A stretch of DNA of 64,000 bases, taken from NCBI GenBank assembly GCA_922989275.2, contig OV277870.1, forward strand, positions 35,336,356 through 35,400,355. Reading direction: 5' to 3'. Source of the stretch: Gari tellinella (taxonomy: Eukaryota > Mollusca > Bivalvia > Cardiida > Psammobiidae). The notes beneath the pieces were generated by a model. That model searched no databases and was not told the DNA's origin. It saw only the letters and a list, made by a program, of their open reading frames with translations. How positions within the stretch are numbered: the first letter of the stretch is position 1; each line of letters starts with the position of its first letter. The position numbers were made by a program, and so were the translations under genes. This document shows, one piece after another, positions 43,001 to 52,183 of this stretch.

Positions 43001-43536
43001 TTATCAGTTCGTGTAAAATCTAAAGCGTTACCACATCTGGAATTAAAATCGCCCATCAATAAAACATGTTTATTTCCATTACAGTATCGAAAAATTTCAT
43101 TTTGGATTTCGAAATATGGATCATTGCTTGCATATCTTGAACATACAGGAGGTATATAAGCAAATCCGCATTTCAAATCTTCTCCATTTACTTTGTTGTC
43201 ATTACCATATAGACTGTTCGAAATTGTAAAAAACTTTATTAAGTCGCTCTTTGGATTAGTGTCAAATTTCACATAGTCAGTCAGGTTTTCTTTAAGAAGA
43301 ATTGCGATGCCACCAGATCTATAACATGTAAGTTTTGTCCTATTGAATAAATGTGTGACGTAACCGTCAATGTTAATTTCATCAGTATCGTCAGTTTTGG
43401 TTTCTTGGAGTCCAATAATATCAAAATTCTTAATATAAGAAAGAAAATCTGGGCATCGCAATTTTGGTAATATACCACAGACATTTAAGGATAGAAGCTT
43501 TAGATCGTGAGGTTTTTGCGAGGTAGATGTATTCAA
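40021..43536 (-). CDS. Non-LTR retrotransposon ORF2: endonuclease-reverse transcriptase
   Basis: A single open frame of 1171 codons. Residues about 10-295 are an apurinic-type endonuclease with LSLNVCG (15-21), LQETK (43-47), MGDFNSRCG (161-169) and the terminal SDVHCP (283-288), where SDH is more usual. It would nick the target DNA. Residues about 535-850 are the reverse transcriptase: PGSDNI (536-541), NYRPISLL (594-601), AGFRKQHST (631-639), FIDFKQAFDSV (664-674), GVRQGENLSPFLF (722-734) and the catalytic LLYADDTIIF (771-780). Near the C-terminus (about 1099-1115) is a zinc-binding pattern, CPYC followed by H and C. All catalytic motifs I can check are present and there is no stop or frameshift. 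No RNase H domain was noticed. The product would copy its own RNA at the nicked target in the nucleus, together with ORF1. Confidence 0.93.
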   Translation of the reverse strand: MNTSTSQKPHDLKLLSLNVCGILPKLRCPDFLSYIKNFDIIGLQETKTDDTDEINIDGYVTHLFNRTKLTCYRSGGIAILLKENLTDYVKFDTNPKSDLIKFFTISNSLYGNDNKVNGEDLKCGFAYIPPVCSRYASNDPYFEIQNEIFRYCNGNKHVLLMGDFNSRCGNALDFTRTDNTFAEIFQMDILVNEEADVFKNFELYDININRECVDSVLNNYGNQLLELCKGNNFFIWNGRVGNDKSNTKLTCKNTSVVDYFISTSYLFENVVDFYIDEFSHLFSDVHCPVVGVINTKLNSNTHKENTNVQFQEKVKLWDQHKSDLFIENIDPFKVRELESRLDFLSENNSLNQTNIDEFVDDIARIYMKSSEKSFGTKSLKKEREIPFASKLPWFNKSCSDMRDLYHWTRKAYNKHKSHYFKDKLKNVSKQYKNTLHRSQANYNVSKADKLRNLKTKDPKQYWKVINNDKQSTKPLASLNDFHAYFKSLNEAQYNNTDNYTSEHYTADTPQNEEINKAITDTEIINAVKSLKNNKSPGSDNILNEHIKNSLNHMLPIYVKLFNIILDTGIIPKSWTDGIIKPIYKNKGNPREPENYRPISLLSCFGKLFTLILNNRLNKYAEETNLINNTQAGFRKQHSTVDNIFILKNLIDIVQTGRQKLYCCFIDFKQAFDSVWRHGLWVKLIEQNITGKCFKVIYNLYQNIKSQIQTHEGVSQQFECLVGVRQGENLSPFLFSLYLNDLTNYLNVNRVNGIFKESISDDLRIYLKLFILLYADDTIIFSNDENDFRHSLNIFKNYCDTWKLKINISKTKIMIIAKGNPKHKTAFKIGNETVEIVNEYKYLGLFFTKSGSFLKTKSYIAEQANKALYALLRRIKILSLPYDLQIDLFEKTVKPILLYGCEIWGYGKLDILEKIQLKFFKYIFNMKKSTPSYMIYGEFNIMPLTVDIKSRIISYWAKLLENSYSMENPKLSTQIYLLNFSLYSHRQLKSLWFDNIKDILCASGYSGIWYSQSFLSSKWLTISTRQKLRDIYSQNWYSAIEATSNTNFYKLVKSTFERTPHLYKLPYNLCKSLVAFRTRNHRLPIEVGRWNSIPANERKCPYCRDIGDEFHYLLLCPEFSSPRSKFIRASHYTNPNIIKLFNLFNSENYDEIKNLSIFCKIIMNHFKQKTNY

Positions 43537-43581
43537 ATTACAAGCACTGCTAGGCTGTATAAAGTCGTTTTCCAGAAACTG

Positions 43582-45564
43582 CTATGTCTGTACATTTTCA
43601 GAAGCGGGTTCGTCTATATTATCGCGGCTGCTTTCCTGCTCTGTGACCTGATTCTGTTGTGAGCCTGTGTCCGTCATTCCAGATGGAGACGGATCGTATT
43701 GTGACTGATCATCTCTAGAGCTTTGGTTTCCGTCATCTGATATGATCGGGGAAATAACACTTGTCTGTGTTGTAATTTCTGGCTGTTCCTTTTCAAGGTC
43801 TTCACTTATTGTTATTATTTCATGATCACTATCGTCACTCGCGATTATCATACTGCTGTTATTGCTGTTAGTGTCTGACCTACTATCGTAGTGTTGTTTT
43901 TTACGCATTTCATCGACTTCCAATGGGGATGTTGCTTTCTTTTTATTGTTCAATTTAGGATTGTCTGGTGTCTGCTGGCCGAAAATACCGAATCTGTTGT
44001 AGAACCCAGACGTTCTCTCAAATTGTTGATTATGAACTGGTTTTTGTGGTCTTCGGTAGAATGTTCTACTCCATTTCTCTCCTCTATCATAATTGTTCTG
44101 CAGTTCGGACCTTTTCTGCCATTGCATTGTTTCTTCTCTCTCTCCGTATCGCGACCGGTCCCGGTTCGTTTCTCCTCTCTCTCTCTTTCTTTGGCGAGCA
44201 TCTGCATCTTTCCTTTCTCCGGGTCGATATGGTACACTTGTCTTTGTCTCCTTTTCTGGAATATATTGTTGTCCATTTATGTAAAGTTTGTCTCTAATTA
44301 GCTTTACTTCGTTTCGTGTGTCTTCTCTTGCTTCATCTGCAACTCCATATAACTCTTTTCTTTTCTCCTCCATTTCTCTAGGATATTGATCCTTAACCCA
44401 ATAGTCGGTATCTTTTAGTTTCTGTTGGGCCAGTTGTTTGATGTCTTCCTTCTCTTTGTAATGTGTGAACTTCACTATGATGGGGCGTGGTCGCCGCGTG
44501 TTTTCAGTTCTATATCTTCCGAGTCTATGGGCGCGGTCCATATCTATTTCCTTTTCTACTTCTAGCTTCTGTGCTATAAATGTCTGTATAACCTCTTCAC
44601 AGTTTTCTCTGGTGGTACTGTGCCCTTGCGCTTCTGGGATGCCGAAGAACAGGAGGTTTTCTCTCATACTTCTCCATTGTACATCTGTAACTCTGTCAGC
44701 AATGGTTTCCACTTTCTTATCTGTGTTACTACTTTTCTGCTCTATTTCTTTAATTGTTCTTTCTATGCTTTTCAATCTATTGTCAAAGTCAGTGTTGGCG
44801 CCTGTGATGTCGTCACAAATTTCACTGTACTTGATAAGTGTCTCCTTGTATTCATTTACATCTGTTTGCATTGACCTGATTTTAGTTTCTGACTGCACCA
44901 CTCTTTGGTTGGTTTGCTCTAAGCTTTGTTTGACTAGCTTAACTTCTGACAACTGTTTTTGCATTTCTATCAGTTTTTCGTTTTGTGCTGCAATGTTAGT
45001 TTCGACCTGGTTCCACTGATTTGTGTGCCTATTTAATGTTGTTTGTAAATTTGTCATCTGTTGACAGAGAGTTTTCGCCCAAGATGGTACACTATTGTCA
45101 CTATTCTGTGTCTGGGTGTCACTGTATGTATTGCCGGGTAAAGGATGACGGGTGAACTGTTGGGGATAAGATCCTTGATTATTGATCGGAAAATGTTGCG
45201 TTGGTCCGTAACCGACCGGCATTTGATGTATCGGATTTTGTAGCTGCCCTTGTTCGGCATATCCATTGTACATGAATGTGCTTTGGTCACGTTGTACATT
45301 TTGGGTATCTTGCCCTGCATATTGTTGTTGTTGTTCTGTGATCATGCTGTGTATGTTGTTTGATTTACAATGTTCATGTTGTTGATGATCGTAAATGACA
45401 CTTCTCGTGTGTCCTAACAGCTCCGAAAAATTAGCTGTTGGATGTGGATCTATGCTGTTTGGTTCAGTTTCTTGCGGAGAAGCATTTGATTTATTTTCGG
45501 GATTGGAACACTCTGGTTTATTGTTTTTCTTTCCGCTTTGATGTTTCTGTTTATGTCGCCCCAT
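43582..45564 (-). CDS. Non-LTR retrotransposon ORF1: L1-type RNA-binding protein
   Basis: A 660-codon open frame 45 nt upstream of ORF2 on the same strand. The N-terminus (1-160) is Gln/Asn/Pro rich. A long coiled-coil region (about 165-295, heptad-like runs such as LEQTNQRVVQSETKIRSM) should trimerise the protein. A non-canonical RRM begins at RENLLFFGIPE (301-311) and includes DRAHRLGR (343-350) and PRPIIVKF (359-366), as in L1 ORF1p. A C-terminal domain follows (about 376-440). The tail is Arg/Lys rich (about 455-520) and then acidic and Ser rich. The role is binding the element RNA as a particle and aiding target-primed reverse transcription. At 660 residues it is about twice the length of mammalian L1 ORF1p because of the extended ends. 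Confidence 0.85.
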   Translation of the reverse strand: MGRHKQKHQSGKKNNKPECSNPENKSNASPQETEPNSIDPHPTANFSELLGHTRSVIYDHQQHEHCKSNNIHSMITEQQQQYAGQDTQNVQRDQSTFMYNGYAEQGQLQNPIHQMPVGYGPTQHFPINNQGSYPQQFTRHPLPGNTYSDTQTQNSDNSVPSWAKTLCQQMTNLQTTLNRHTNQWNQVETNIAAQNEKLIEMQKQLSEVKLVKQSLEQTNQRVVQSETKIRSMQTDVNEYKETLIKYSEICDDITGANTDFDNRLKSIERTIKEIEQKSSNTDKKVETIADRVTDVQWRSMRENLLFFGIPEAQGHSTTRENCEEVIQTFIAQKLEVEKEIDMDRAHRLGRYRTENTRRPRPIIVKFTHYKEKEDIKQLAQQKLKDTDYWVKDQYPREMEEKRKELYGVADEAREDTRNEVKLIRDKLYINGQQYIPEKETKTSVPYRPGERKDADARQRKRERGETNRDRSRYGEREETMQWQKRSELQNNYDRGEKWSRTFYRRPQKPVHNQQFERTSGFYNRFGIFGQQTPDNPKLNNKKKATSPLEVDEMRKKQHYDSRSDTNSNNSSMIIASDDSDHEIITISEDLEKEQPEITTQTSVISPIISDDGNQSSRDDQSQYDPSPSGMTDTGSQQNQVTEQESSRDNIDEPASENVQT

Positions 45565-45749
45565 AACGATTGTCAGTACCTGTCTAGTCCCAGTTTATGT
45601 GTCCTTTGTCACTCCGTAGTCGTGCGTCTTTTCAATATTTTGTCCCTTTCGAGATACCGTAGTTTTTTTACCCAGTGCAGAGCGTCCACTCACCAAATGC
45701 ACGTGCAATCGATAAGCAAGGAGAATGTCCTATGCGTTACATGTACTTG

Positions 45750-46140
45750 TGTATTGGCTGTTGTTTACATATTGGGCTATTTATAGCTCTCCAACGGTAC
45801 GAATGAAATTATGAAAATGGCTGATAAGTCTCTATTCAATCTACATAAATGTATACACATGTCATATTTGTCACATCAATGTATTAACGAGCGACCAAAT
45901 GTTCAAGTTTCTTAGTTCTATATATCCAAAGCTGTGTTAGCTACGTTATCAGCTGATGTTTACCTGTTGTGCTATTTATAGCTCACCAGCGGTACAATGG
46001 AAATTATGTAAATAGCTTATAAGTCTCTTTTAATTCTACGTAAATGCATATATGTCATATGCCAATATTCACGAACCTTCAATTGTCCAGTTCCTAAGTT
46101 CCATTTTTCGAAAGTCACAAATTTCACTATATTAAATTTC
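45750..46140 (-). promoter_or_regulatory. Two direct repeats (195-bp period) in the retrotransposon 5' leader
   Basis: GCTATTTATAGCTC, then CGGTAC, occurs at 45776 and again at 45971. ATTATG and AATGGCTGATAAGTCTC / AATAGCTTATAAGTCTC follow in the same order, as do CATATGTCATAT-like blocks and a GTTCAAGTTTCTTAGTTC / GTCCAGTTCCTAAGTTCC pair. This is a pair of monomers upstream of ORF1, resembling the 5' monomer arrays that carry promoter activity in rodent L1. The promoter role is an inference. Confidence 0.65.
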
Positions 46141-46287
46141 ACTTTTATCTCAGTATCAAATTTACACGTCTATCACTGTGGTCACTTTAATAGTGTTAAA
46201 AACACTTCATAGGTGCATGTATGTTGCAAATAAATAAATGAACAAACGATTGGTCCTTCTGTGATGTTTTAGTTAATCAAAACAATA

Positions 46288-46537
46288 TACAGTGGAGAAT
46301 CTGTTATTCTTTCCCGTTTAAACGTAAACGTACGCAAACGCAAAGCACTAAAACGTAGAAAAGTACACTTTTTGGAAAATTCTGATAATTCATGTTTATC
46401 TTGGTGGCAAACAATTTGGAGCCTGATCAGACGCCGGATTACCCGGCGTCTGATATGGCTCCAAACTGTTTGCACTGTCCATAATAGTTTTAGCGTAAAC
46501 GCGTTTATTGGGATAGAATAACAGATTCTCCACTGTA
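46288..46537 (+). mobile_element. Family A MITE, 250 bp
   Basis: TACAGTGGAGAATCTGTTATT at the left and CAGATTCTCCACTGTA at the right. The core TTTGGAGCCTGATCAGACGCC / GGCGTCTGATATGGCTCCAAAC is intact. It lies in the intron between the retrotransposon and the 96-nt exon. Confidence 0.9.
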
Positions 46538-46778
46538 ATAAAGTGAGTATAAAACGCACCATCTGTCGTAAAGGGAAAGTTAACAAATAACACATAGAAT
46601 ATTCAACCAATATGTTGAAATCGTATTTATTAGCAGATTCATATATATTTAAATTCAAACTTATTATAACTAAAACATGTCACTATTTGTTTGAATTTCA
46701 AATTATGTCATTTGAACAGTAGTTTACCTTACTATATCTACTATAATGTCATATGAAAGTTACCGTTTTCTTTTGCAG

Positions 46779-46874
46779 AATTGTATAGGAGATGGTTCGG
46801 ACAAGTTATCCAACAGTCAGAGCAAAGTTGTCACAAGTCTCAAAGTTCTGAAAGACAGATTAAAAGATATTCAG
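46779..46874 (+). CDS. TRIM gene exon, 96 nt, start of coiled coil
   Basis: Acceptor TTTTCTTTTGCAG and donor CAG|GTAATT flank exactly 96 nt in phase 0 (32 codons), a coiled-coil exon size common in TRIM genes. The peptide has the helical run SKVVTSLKVLKDRLKDIQ. It follows the B-box exon, as expected for the RBCC order. Confidence 0.85.
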
Positions 46875-46898
46875 GTAATTCATGTCATATTCATTTTG

Positions 46899-47116
46899 TA
46901 CAGTGGAGAAGACGAGTTTCTTTCCAAATGCAACGTCAATGCGTTGATGATAAAACGATTATTTCAATTGGAAACTGTTAAGAGTCAGATTAGACGCCGG
47001 ATAACCCGGCGTCTGATCAGGCTCCAAATTGTTTGCCATTCAATAACAAATTAAAAAATTGCATTTGCGTTTTGTTTACTTTTAAACGAGACAAAAGTAT
47101 AGTATTTTGAACTGTA
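46899..47116 (-). mobile_element. Family A MITE, 24 bp after the splice donor
   Basis: TACAGTGGAGAAGACGAGTTTC at the left and AAGTATAGTATTTTGAACTGTA at the right. The core TTAAGAGTCAGATTAGACGCC / GGCGTCTGATCAGGCTCCAAA is intact. Confidence 0.75.
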
Positions 47117-48006
47117 AATTCCCACTATACTTCAATACTTCGGATGAAGACCAGACGCCGAAAGTTTCGGCTATTGACCAGGAACAAAAATGTTTGGCTT
47201 TGTAGTTTCTCAGTCAAAAAGAAACTATTAAACTTTAGATTTTGAGGATAGCGCGGACGGCAATATTACCAAACGAGGTCACGGCAGTTCTGTATAAAAA
47301 TGAATGACGCGTGTACATTGTGATACTATTATACCGCCTGGTTTCCACATGTCCCCTGTTAATATCTTCAAATTATATGAGCACTGAATAGACGTTTAAA
47401 TTCAGTTTATTAAATTCCCTTCCTCGTTTCGTCCACCGTCATGATACCGTTGTAAGACATTTCGACTGAAGAAATATCCATACTAGTGTCAATCAACTTC
47501 AATTCGAATTAGACACCACGTTACGTTGCTTCTAAGAAGGATTAAAATTGATTGTCAAATTTTATGTAGGCGCCTAAAGCAGTTTAACTTTCACCGAAAG
47601 TTCAAATAAGGATTGGCAACTGACCACCCGACATCTGGTAGGAATTCAAACAGTTTTCAAAAACCAAAGAGATCACATGCTTTTGTGTTCGCATGTTGAT
47701 GATACATGTACAGTTTAGAAGACATTTTCCATTCCCGTTTCAACGATATGAAATACAAAACCAATGTATATGAAGATAATGACAGTTTCATGAAAATATT
47801 GTCGATTCATTAAAGTCTTAGTGGCAAACAGTTAAACCCCCGATTATACATGTATCACCCAAAATACTTGTTTTTAACGTTTCCAATACTGTCATTACCA
47901 GAAATATATTTACACATGCCAAACATGTACTTTAAAATTCAAACAGTATCACAGCCGCCCATCCATTGATGACCAATTTACATTATGATGTCTATCAATG
48001 TTTCAG
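47117..48006. other. Intron with eroded MITE copies
   Basis: D-type remnants occur at about 47143-47195 (GAAGACCAGACGCCGAAAG) and 47502-47565 (TTCGAATTAGACACCACG / GCTTCTAAGAAGGATT). A partial family A copy begins TACAGTTTAGAAGACATTTTCC at 47707. The exon acceptor AATGTTTCAG ends at 48006. Confidence 0.5.
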
Positions 48007-48237
48007 CATGTGCTCACACGGCGTCGGGACGACATCAACATGCAGTTTGACGCCCTATTGGCGGAAATTGAGAACAAGCGGAGTTATTTCCTCGCGGATC
48101 TCGAGTATGAGGAGCGTATACACCAGACCACCATGGAAGACAACATCAAGATGCTGGAAAAGATGCTGGGCTCCTCACAGGGTCTACAAGGGTATGTCCA
48201 GGACATGCTGGCAGCGGAGAAAGCCCCATTTCTAGAG
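48007..48237 (+). CDS. TRIM gene exon, 231 nt, coiled coil
   Basis: Acceptor AATGTTTCAG and donor GAG|GTAAAT bound 231 nt in phase 0 (77 codons), the usual length of the main coiled-coil exon in TRIM genes. The peptide is charged and helical (LTRRRDDINMQFDALLAEIE, then LEKMLGSSQGLQGYVQDML). This region should drive antiparallel dimer formation. GC content is clearly higher than in the introns. Confidence 0.9.
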
Positions 48238-48257
48238 GTAAATGCTGCGTTTATTGG

Positions 48258-48498
48258 TACAGTGAAGAAGACGTGTACGCTAAAACTATCATTTCCAGTG
48301 CAAACAGTTTGGAGCCAGATCAGACGCCGGTTTACCCGGCATCTGATCAGGCTCCAAACAGTTTGTCATTAAGAATAATATGAATAGTTAGACTTGTTGA
48401 AATATTGTCAATTTTTAAGTCATTTTCTAAGTTTTATTGCTATGCATTTGAGTTGAGTTTAAGTTTAAACGGGAAATCATAACGTCTTCTCCATTGTA
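48258..48498 (-). mobile_element. Family A MITE, 20 bp after the splice donor
   Basis: TACAGTGAAGAAGACGTGTACG at the left and ACGTCTTCTCCATTGTA at the right. The core TTTGGAGCCAGATCAGACGCC / GGCATCTGATCAGGCTCCAAAC is intact. Its right TA is also the start of a family I element. Confidence 0.82.
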
Positions 48499-48622
48499 CA
48501 GTGAAAATTCGATATCTCGAACTCGATTTATTCGAACAAAATCTTATTTTAAAGGTAAAACTTTAATATACAGATATGTTCGACTAAAGTGAGTTCAGCG
48601 AATTCGATATATCGAATTTGAA
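48497..48622. mobile_element. Family I MITE sharing a TA with the neighbouring A element
   Basis: TACAGTGAAAATTCGATATCTC at the left and GAATTCGATATATCGAATTTG at the right. Confidence 0.7.
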
Positions 48623-49310
48623 CCCTCTCACCATAATTTTGTGTGATATCGTCTGCTTGGAATGTCTTAAAGTTAAAGTAGCAAGCAGTTTGGGAACTGA
48701 TAAAAGCCGATGTACTAGTAGTCTGGTATTGATACAGGCTGTTTTCAAACTATTGACAGCGAACGGGTTGTTTTTGTTTGCTTCCAACTGCACTGTATTC
48801 GTAATTATCAAATGCAATGATTTCGTGACTGATTGTTTTCTAAGTTTATCATCAAGACTTTGATTAAAATAAAATAAAATGATTGTGCTTGGTGTGTTGG
48901 ATACAACATACTATTTAGTGACATTTATAAGTGTTTACCCTTTCGGCTGCTTCTTTATCGTCTGATTCTCAATTTACGTGTGCAAATTTGTTTAAGAATT
49001 AATATTAGTGTCGTTTAAACTTATAATGCTTAACATGACGGTCAACTAAATGTAGTTTGGATAGTACATAATCACTATCTGCGTAACGCGGCGTCTGATG
49101 TGGATCAAACGTATTTGACAATTGTAGTAAAAGGGCGACTAAAAGACGAAGGGTTGCATATAGATATGTATTTTGTATTTCGTGAAATTTTATATCTCTG
49201 CAAATTAGTATCGAATAATCTTTGTATGTTGAATTAGTCATTGTTGTTGTAAGAGCTGTTGATTGGTGAAATTACGTAACTGGCATTATATTTTTCTTTT
49301 ATCATTTCAG
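48623..49310. other. Intron; eroded D-type copies
   Basis: A broken core at about 48680-48745 and one at about 49055-49118 (GCGTAACGCGGCGTCTGATG). The acceptor ATCATTTCAG ends at 49310. Confidence 0.5.
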
Positions 49311-49333
49311 ATTGCAAACACACTGAATGAAAG
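49311..49333 (+). CDS. TRIM gene micro-exon, 23 nt
   Basis: ATCATTTCAG precedes and GTAAGA follows a 23-nt exon that enters in phase 0 and leaves in phase 2 (IANTLNE plus two bases of the next codon). A 23-nt exon after the 231-nt exon is a hallmark of TRIM gene structure, which supports the call despite the tiny size. Confidence 0.82.
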
Positions 49334-49915
49334 GTAAGACATTTATTCACATACAGCTTACGTAGCAGTATTGATATACCTTATCAGATAAACATTATGC
49401 TATCTGAAGTGAATACAACAACTGTATATATAACAAATAAATCCTGTACATATTCGGCTATAGCTGTTTATGATGTGCTATATAACTACTGTTAATATAA
49501 TTATGACGAATGAAAATAGTTTCAGATTGAGCGTTTGCTCTATATGTTTACACTGGTCAAATGCATATGGTTCTATATGTTTTAAAACGATTAGCTATAT
49601 ACATGTAATCAGAACAGAACTTTACCTTATAGTGTGGTACATACTTTAAACAAAAAGGAAAATGACTAGAAATAAGTATGGACAGAAAAACATTTCATTC
49701 CTATAACATAGCGTATAAGATGGATAGGATAACTCCTATAGAAAACCAGGGTAATTTTATAGGAGTTATCTGTCAGTGCAGTAGTATCCGATATAAACCA
49801 CATAGAGAACGATACAGCAATGTCTGTAATTCTTTCAACAAATGAATTGCTGACAAAGCGGAACGGTTACCTCTCTTGTTCAGTCAATTTGTAAAGAGGA
49901 AAGGTGATCTTTACA
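49334..49915. other. Intron; small hairpin
   Basis: A 15-bp-arm hairpin AGGATAACTCCTATA / TATAGGAGTTATCT lies at about 49726-49771. Nothing else is recognised. Confidence 0.4.
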
Positions 49916-50148
49916 ACCTGGGGCTCGTCTTACGAAACGTCGTACGATAAATTTTGTCATAAGTCAGATTATAAAGTCTCAATTATTATTTATTTCTCCA
50001 TCAGATCCTGTCTTGTGATATATCTTTGGAATCGTCGATTCCAAAGAGTTGTCACAAGACAGGATTAGAAGGAAAAATTAAACGTATTTTAAAGTTGTGA
50101 CCTACGACCGTTTTTGTCGTACGAAGTTTTATGAAACCGGCCCCAGGT
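49916..50148. mobile_element. Family K palindromic MITE, 233 bp
   Basis: ACCTGGGGCTCGTCTTACGAAA at the left and ATGAAACCGGCCCCAGGT at the right. Arms continue with GTCGTACGA / TCGTACGA and the central AATCCTGTCTTGTGA-type arms (GATCCTGTCTTGTGATA / TGTCACAAGACAGGATTA). Most of the element can fold on itself. Confidence 0.75.
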
Positions 50149-50789
50149 GATTGCTGAATTAAAGTTTGACAAAGCTTTGCCATCAACTTCTTCTGATGTC
50201 GTTAAAAAATATGCGTGTCATATAACGTAGTTATATTGTACATTAATTACACACTCTACGAAATGTATAATACTTCTGAAAATATACATAATGATTAGAT
50301 ATGAATTTAGCTCTATTAACTTCAATAAATGTATTGTGTGAATTAATCCAATCACTGCCAGGGTGTCGTCTACTTTGAAATTGTCGACAGTAATTAGTTA
50401 CCAAATATAAATGTTAGGCAATGTGGAGAGTCACTGAAAGTGTGGTAAAACAGTTTGGATCCTGACCAGACGTCCAATACATCCACAGTTAATCATTGCA
50501 GAACATAAAGACTCGTTAAACAGTCCAATAGTTTTTTCACAGTCGGAGACAAATCATTTCCAAGAACGACCAGACACGTAGAATGAAATATAAGATTATA
50601 ACGTAAATAATTCGTATTAGGTATTATCATTAATGTGGTTTTAATGCTTTTAAATTTGTGAACGCGATCATCTCTTGAACACTTTTATTCACGGGTTTAG
50701 TGTAAGATATTTAATGGCTATTGCTATTGAAATGTACCTGTATATTGAAGTTGCTGTTACAAAGTCTAGCGAATGTTCATACATTGCAG
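50149..50789. other. Intron, one core remnant
   Basis: AAACAGTTTGGATCCTGACCAG at about 50450 is a single D-type left arm. The acceptor ACATTGCAG ends at 50789. Confidence 0.45.
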
Positions 50790-50920
50790 AGTTCTCAAAG
50801 CTACTTTGGATTGTGAAAGTGCCAGTGTCACAATGCCTGTTGAAACTGACGTGTTACAGAATAAGGTAGTTGATTGCCGGCGAGAGAAGGTGCTGCTCAG
50901 GGAACTCGCATACCTGTCTC
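50790..50920 (+). CDS. TRIM gene exon, 131 nt, COS-box-like
   Basis: The exon follows acceptor ACATTGCAG and ends at CTC|GTGAGT. It enters in phase 2 and leaves in phase 1. The peptide ends with DCRREKVLLRELAYLS after a CESASVTMPVETDVLQ stretch. It lies between the coiled coil and the FN3 domain, where Midline-type TRIMs have a COS box that binds microtubules. The COS assignment is from position and helical character only. Confidence 0.78.
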
Positions 50921-50947
50921 GTGAGTACTCCCGTTATATCATGAGTG

Positions 50948-51270
50948 TTAACTCGATCTTTACCCTTTCCTGCATATCCTGTTTCTTATCATTTAAAGTA
51001 TAACATTTTCAAATACACACACTTTGTGTGTGAATTTAAAAAAACAAAACTTTTTAAATGAGATGAATCACACCACACAATTAACTCTTCATCAAAATAT
51101 CCTGTTTCTTGTTAAAAAGACAAGTGAAAATTAAAGCGGAATTCGGCTTTACATGCAGCTTGCTTTAAGACACCATCTCCTAAAATAAGAATATGCCATA
51201 GTGTGCATATTTATGACTGTATAAAATGGAACTATTTTCATTAGTGTAGGAATATATTGAAGGCGTAATT
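50948..51270. mobile_element. Family B MITE remnants after the splice donor
   Basis: TTTACCCTTTCCTGCATATCC (50959) begins one partial copy; TTAACTCTTCATCAAAATATCC (51079) begins another. The second contains an eroded hairpin AAAGCGGAATTCGGCTTT and TTATGACTGTATAAAATGGA. Compare 6771-7269. Confidence 0.55.
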
Positions 51271-51903
51271 TTAAAGGCGTATGCTATTGACTAAAGGCAA
51301 TAAGTTTGGCAATGAGGAACTTATGTATACATTACTTTCGATTCCTAAACACTTGATTATGTAGTACACAATAATAACCCCTGAGACCTTCCTTCCTCAC
51401 CGCGGTTCTAAGGCGAAATTGTCACATGGGGTGTTTCTGTTTATTTGACAGCAAATATCCGCTCTGTCAAGAACAAAAAGGAAGGCATGTCGATGGTTTT
51501 GATTCCATGCGCTGCTTTGCAAGGAATGAGATTAGCCAATAAACTTTCTGAAATCATCATCATCCAATCATCCTTGATCAATCATCGGCGCTATCTGATA
51601 TATTTTGTGTTGCAGTTCCGTAAAACCAAACTCATCCATCCACAATGATAAACAACGAACACTTGGCACATGTAGTTAATATATTCTTTGAAAAAAGATA
51701 CTAAAATTAAATGCATTTGCAGTAAATGTATGATTTCCAGTGCATACAGTCTGGAGCAAGTATGTGCGTCGAGTATTTTCCTATTTGATCGGACTCGAAA
51801 TTCTTTTCGCTCAAGTGAAAATAAATCGTTTCAATTAGGTTTCGTTAACGTATATGATGATGTATTTCAAAACTGGGACTATTGATTTGCTTTTATCTTC
51901 TAG
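51271..51903. other. Intron, nothing firm
   Basis: Short frames at 51445-51885 have no recognised family. The acceptor TTTTATCTTCTAG ends at 51903. Confidence 0.4.
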
Positions 51904-52055
51904 CACCCTCTACACCTATTGTTGACGTCACTCGGTGCTCTAGGAGTGAGAACTCTGTAGTACTGGCATTGTGTCCACCTAGCAACGTTCACGAGGTAGT
52001 GGATCAGTATGAGATACACTTCTGCTCTGAGGAACAGAAAAATATACAACTAGAG
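51904..52055 (+). CDS. TRIM gene exon, 152 nt, first half of FN3 domain
   Basis: Acceptor TTATCTTCTAG and donor GAG|GTACAT; it enters in phase 1 and leaves in phase 0. The peptide reads PPSTPIVDVTRCSRSENSVV, then LALCPPSNVHEVVDQYEIHF. This matches the start of a fibronectin type III domain (P-x-P at the first strand, a Y-x-I/V-x-F strand near the middle). FN3 after the COS box is diagnostic of C-I TRIMs such as the Midline group. Confidence 0.85.
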
Positions 52056-52068
52056 GTACATATTTAAA

Positions 52069-52183
52069 CTATTGTGAAGAAGATAATATTATTTCCCACA
52101 GTAGGCGTTTGTACTATAATGTATAAAAACTCAGTTGCTTTTAATCAATTTAAATGGGAAATAATAGCATGTTCTCTACTGCA
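52069..52183 (-). mobile_element. Family A MITE, core deleted, 13 bp after the splice donor
   Basis: TATTGTGAAGAAGATAATATT plus ATTTCCCACAGTAGGCG at the left and ATGGGAAATAATAGCATGTTC then TCTACTGCA at the right match family A ends. The central palindrome is absent. Confidence 0.6.

Larger units (their letters stand above)
37925..46140 (-). mobile_element. Apparently intact non-LTR retrotransposon (APE type), about 8.2 kb
   Basis: Reading on the minus strand, the element has a 5' leader with two 195-bp direct repeats (46140-45750), ORF1 (45564-43582), a 45-nt spacer, ORF2 (43536-40021), a 2.1-kb 3' region filled by a hairpin tandem array, an AATAAA signal (37949-37944) and an (ACTGAA)n tail ending near 37925. 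Both frames are uninterrupted, so it may be young and retrotransposition-competent. It lies antisense in intron 2 of the TRIM gene. The exact 5' end and target duplication could not be fixed. The clade is unresolved (CR1/Jockey, L1-like and I/Nimb groups are all possible). Confidence 0.8.

Noticed and set aside
43891..45019. Long plus-strand frames opposite ORF1
   Set aside because: They lie antisense to the well-supported ORF1 and carry no domain of their own; their length follows from ORF1 codon composition.
37880..46230. Target-site duplication of the intact retrotransposon
   Set aside because: Weak resemblance between GTGTATGTAGTAAATG at the left and CATGTATGTTGCAAAT at the right is too imperfect to claim.
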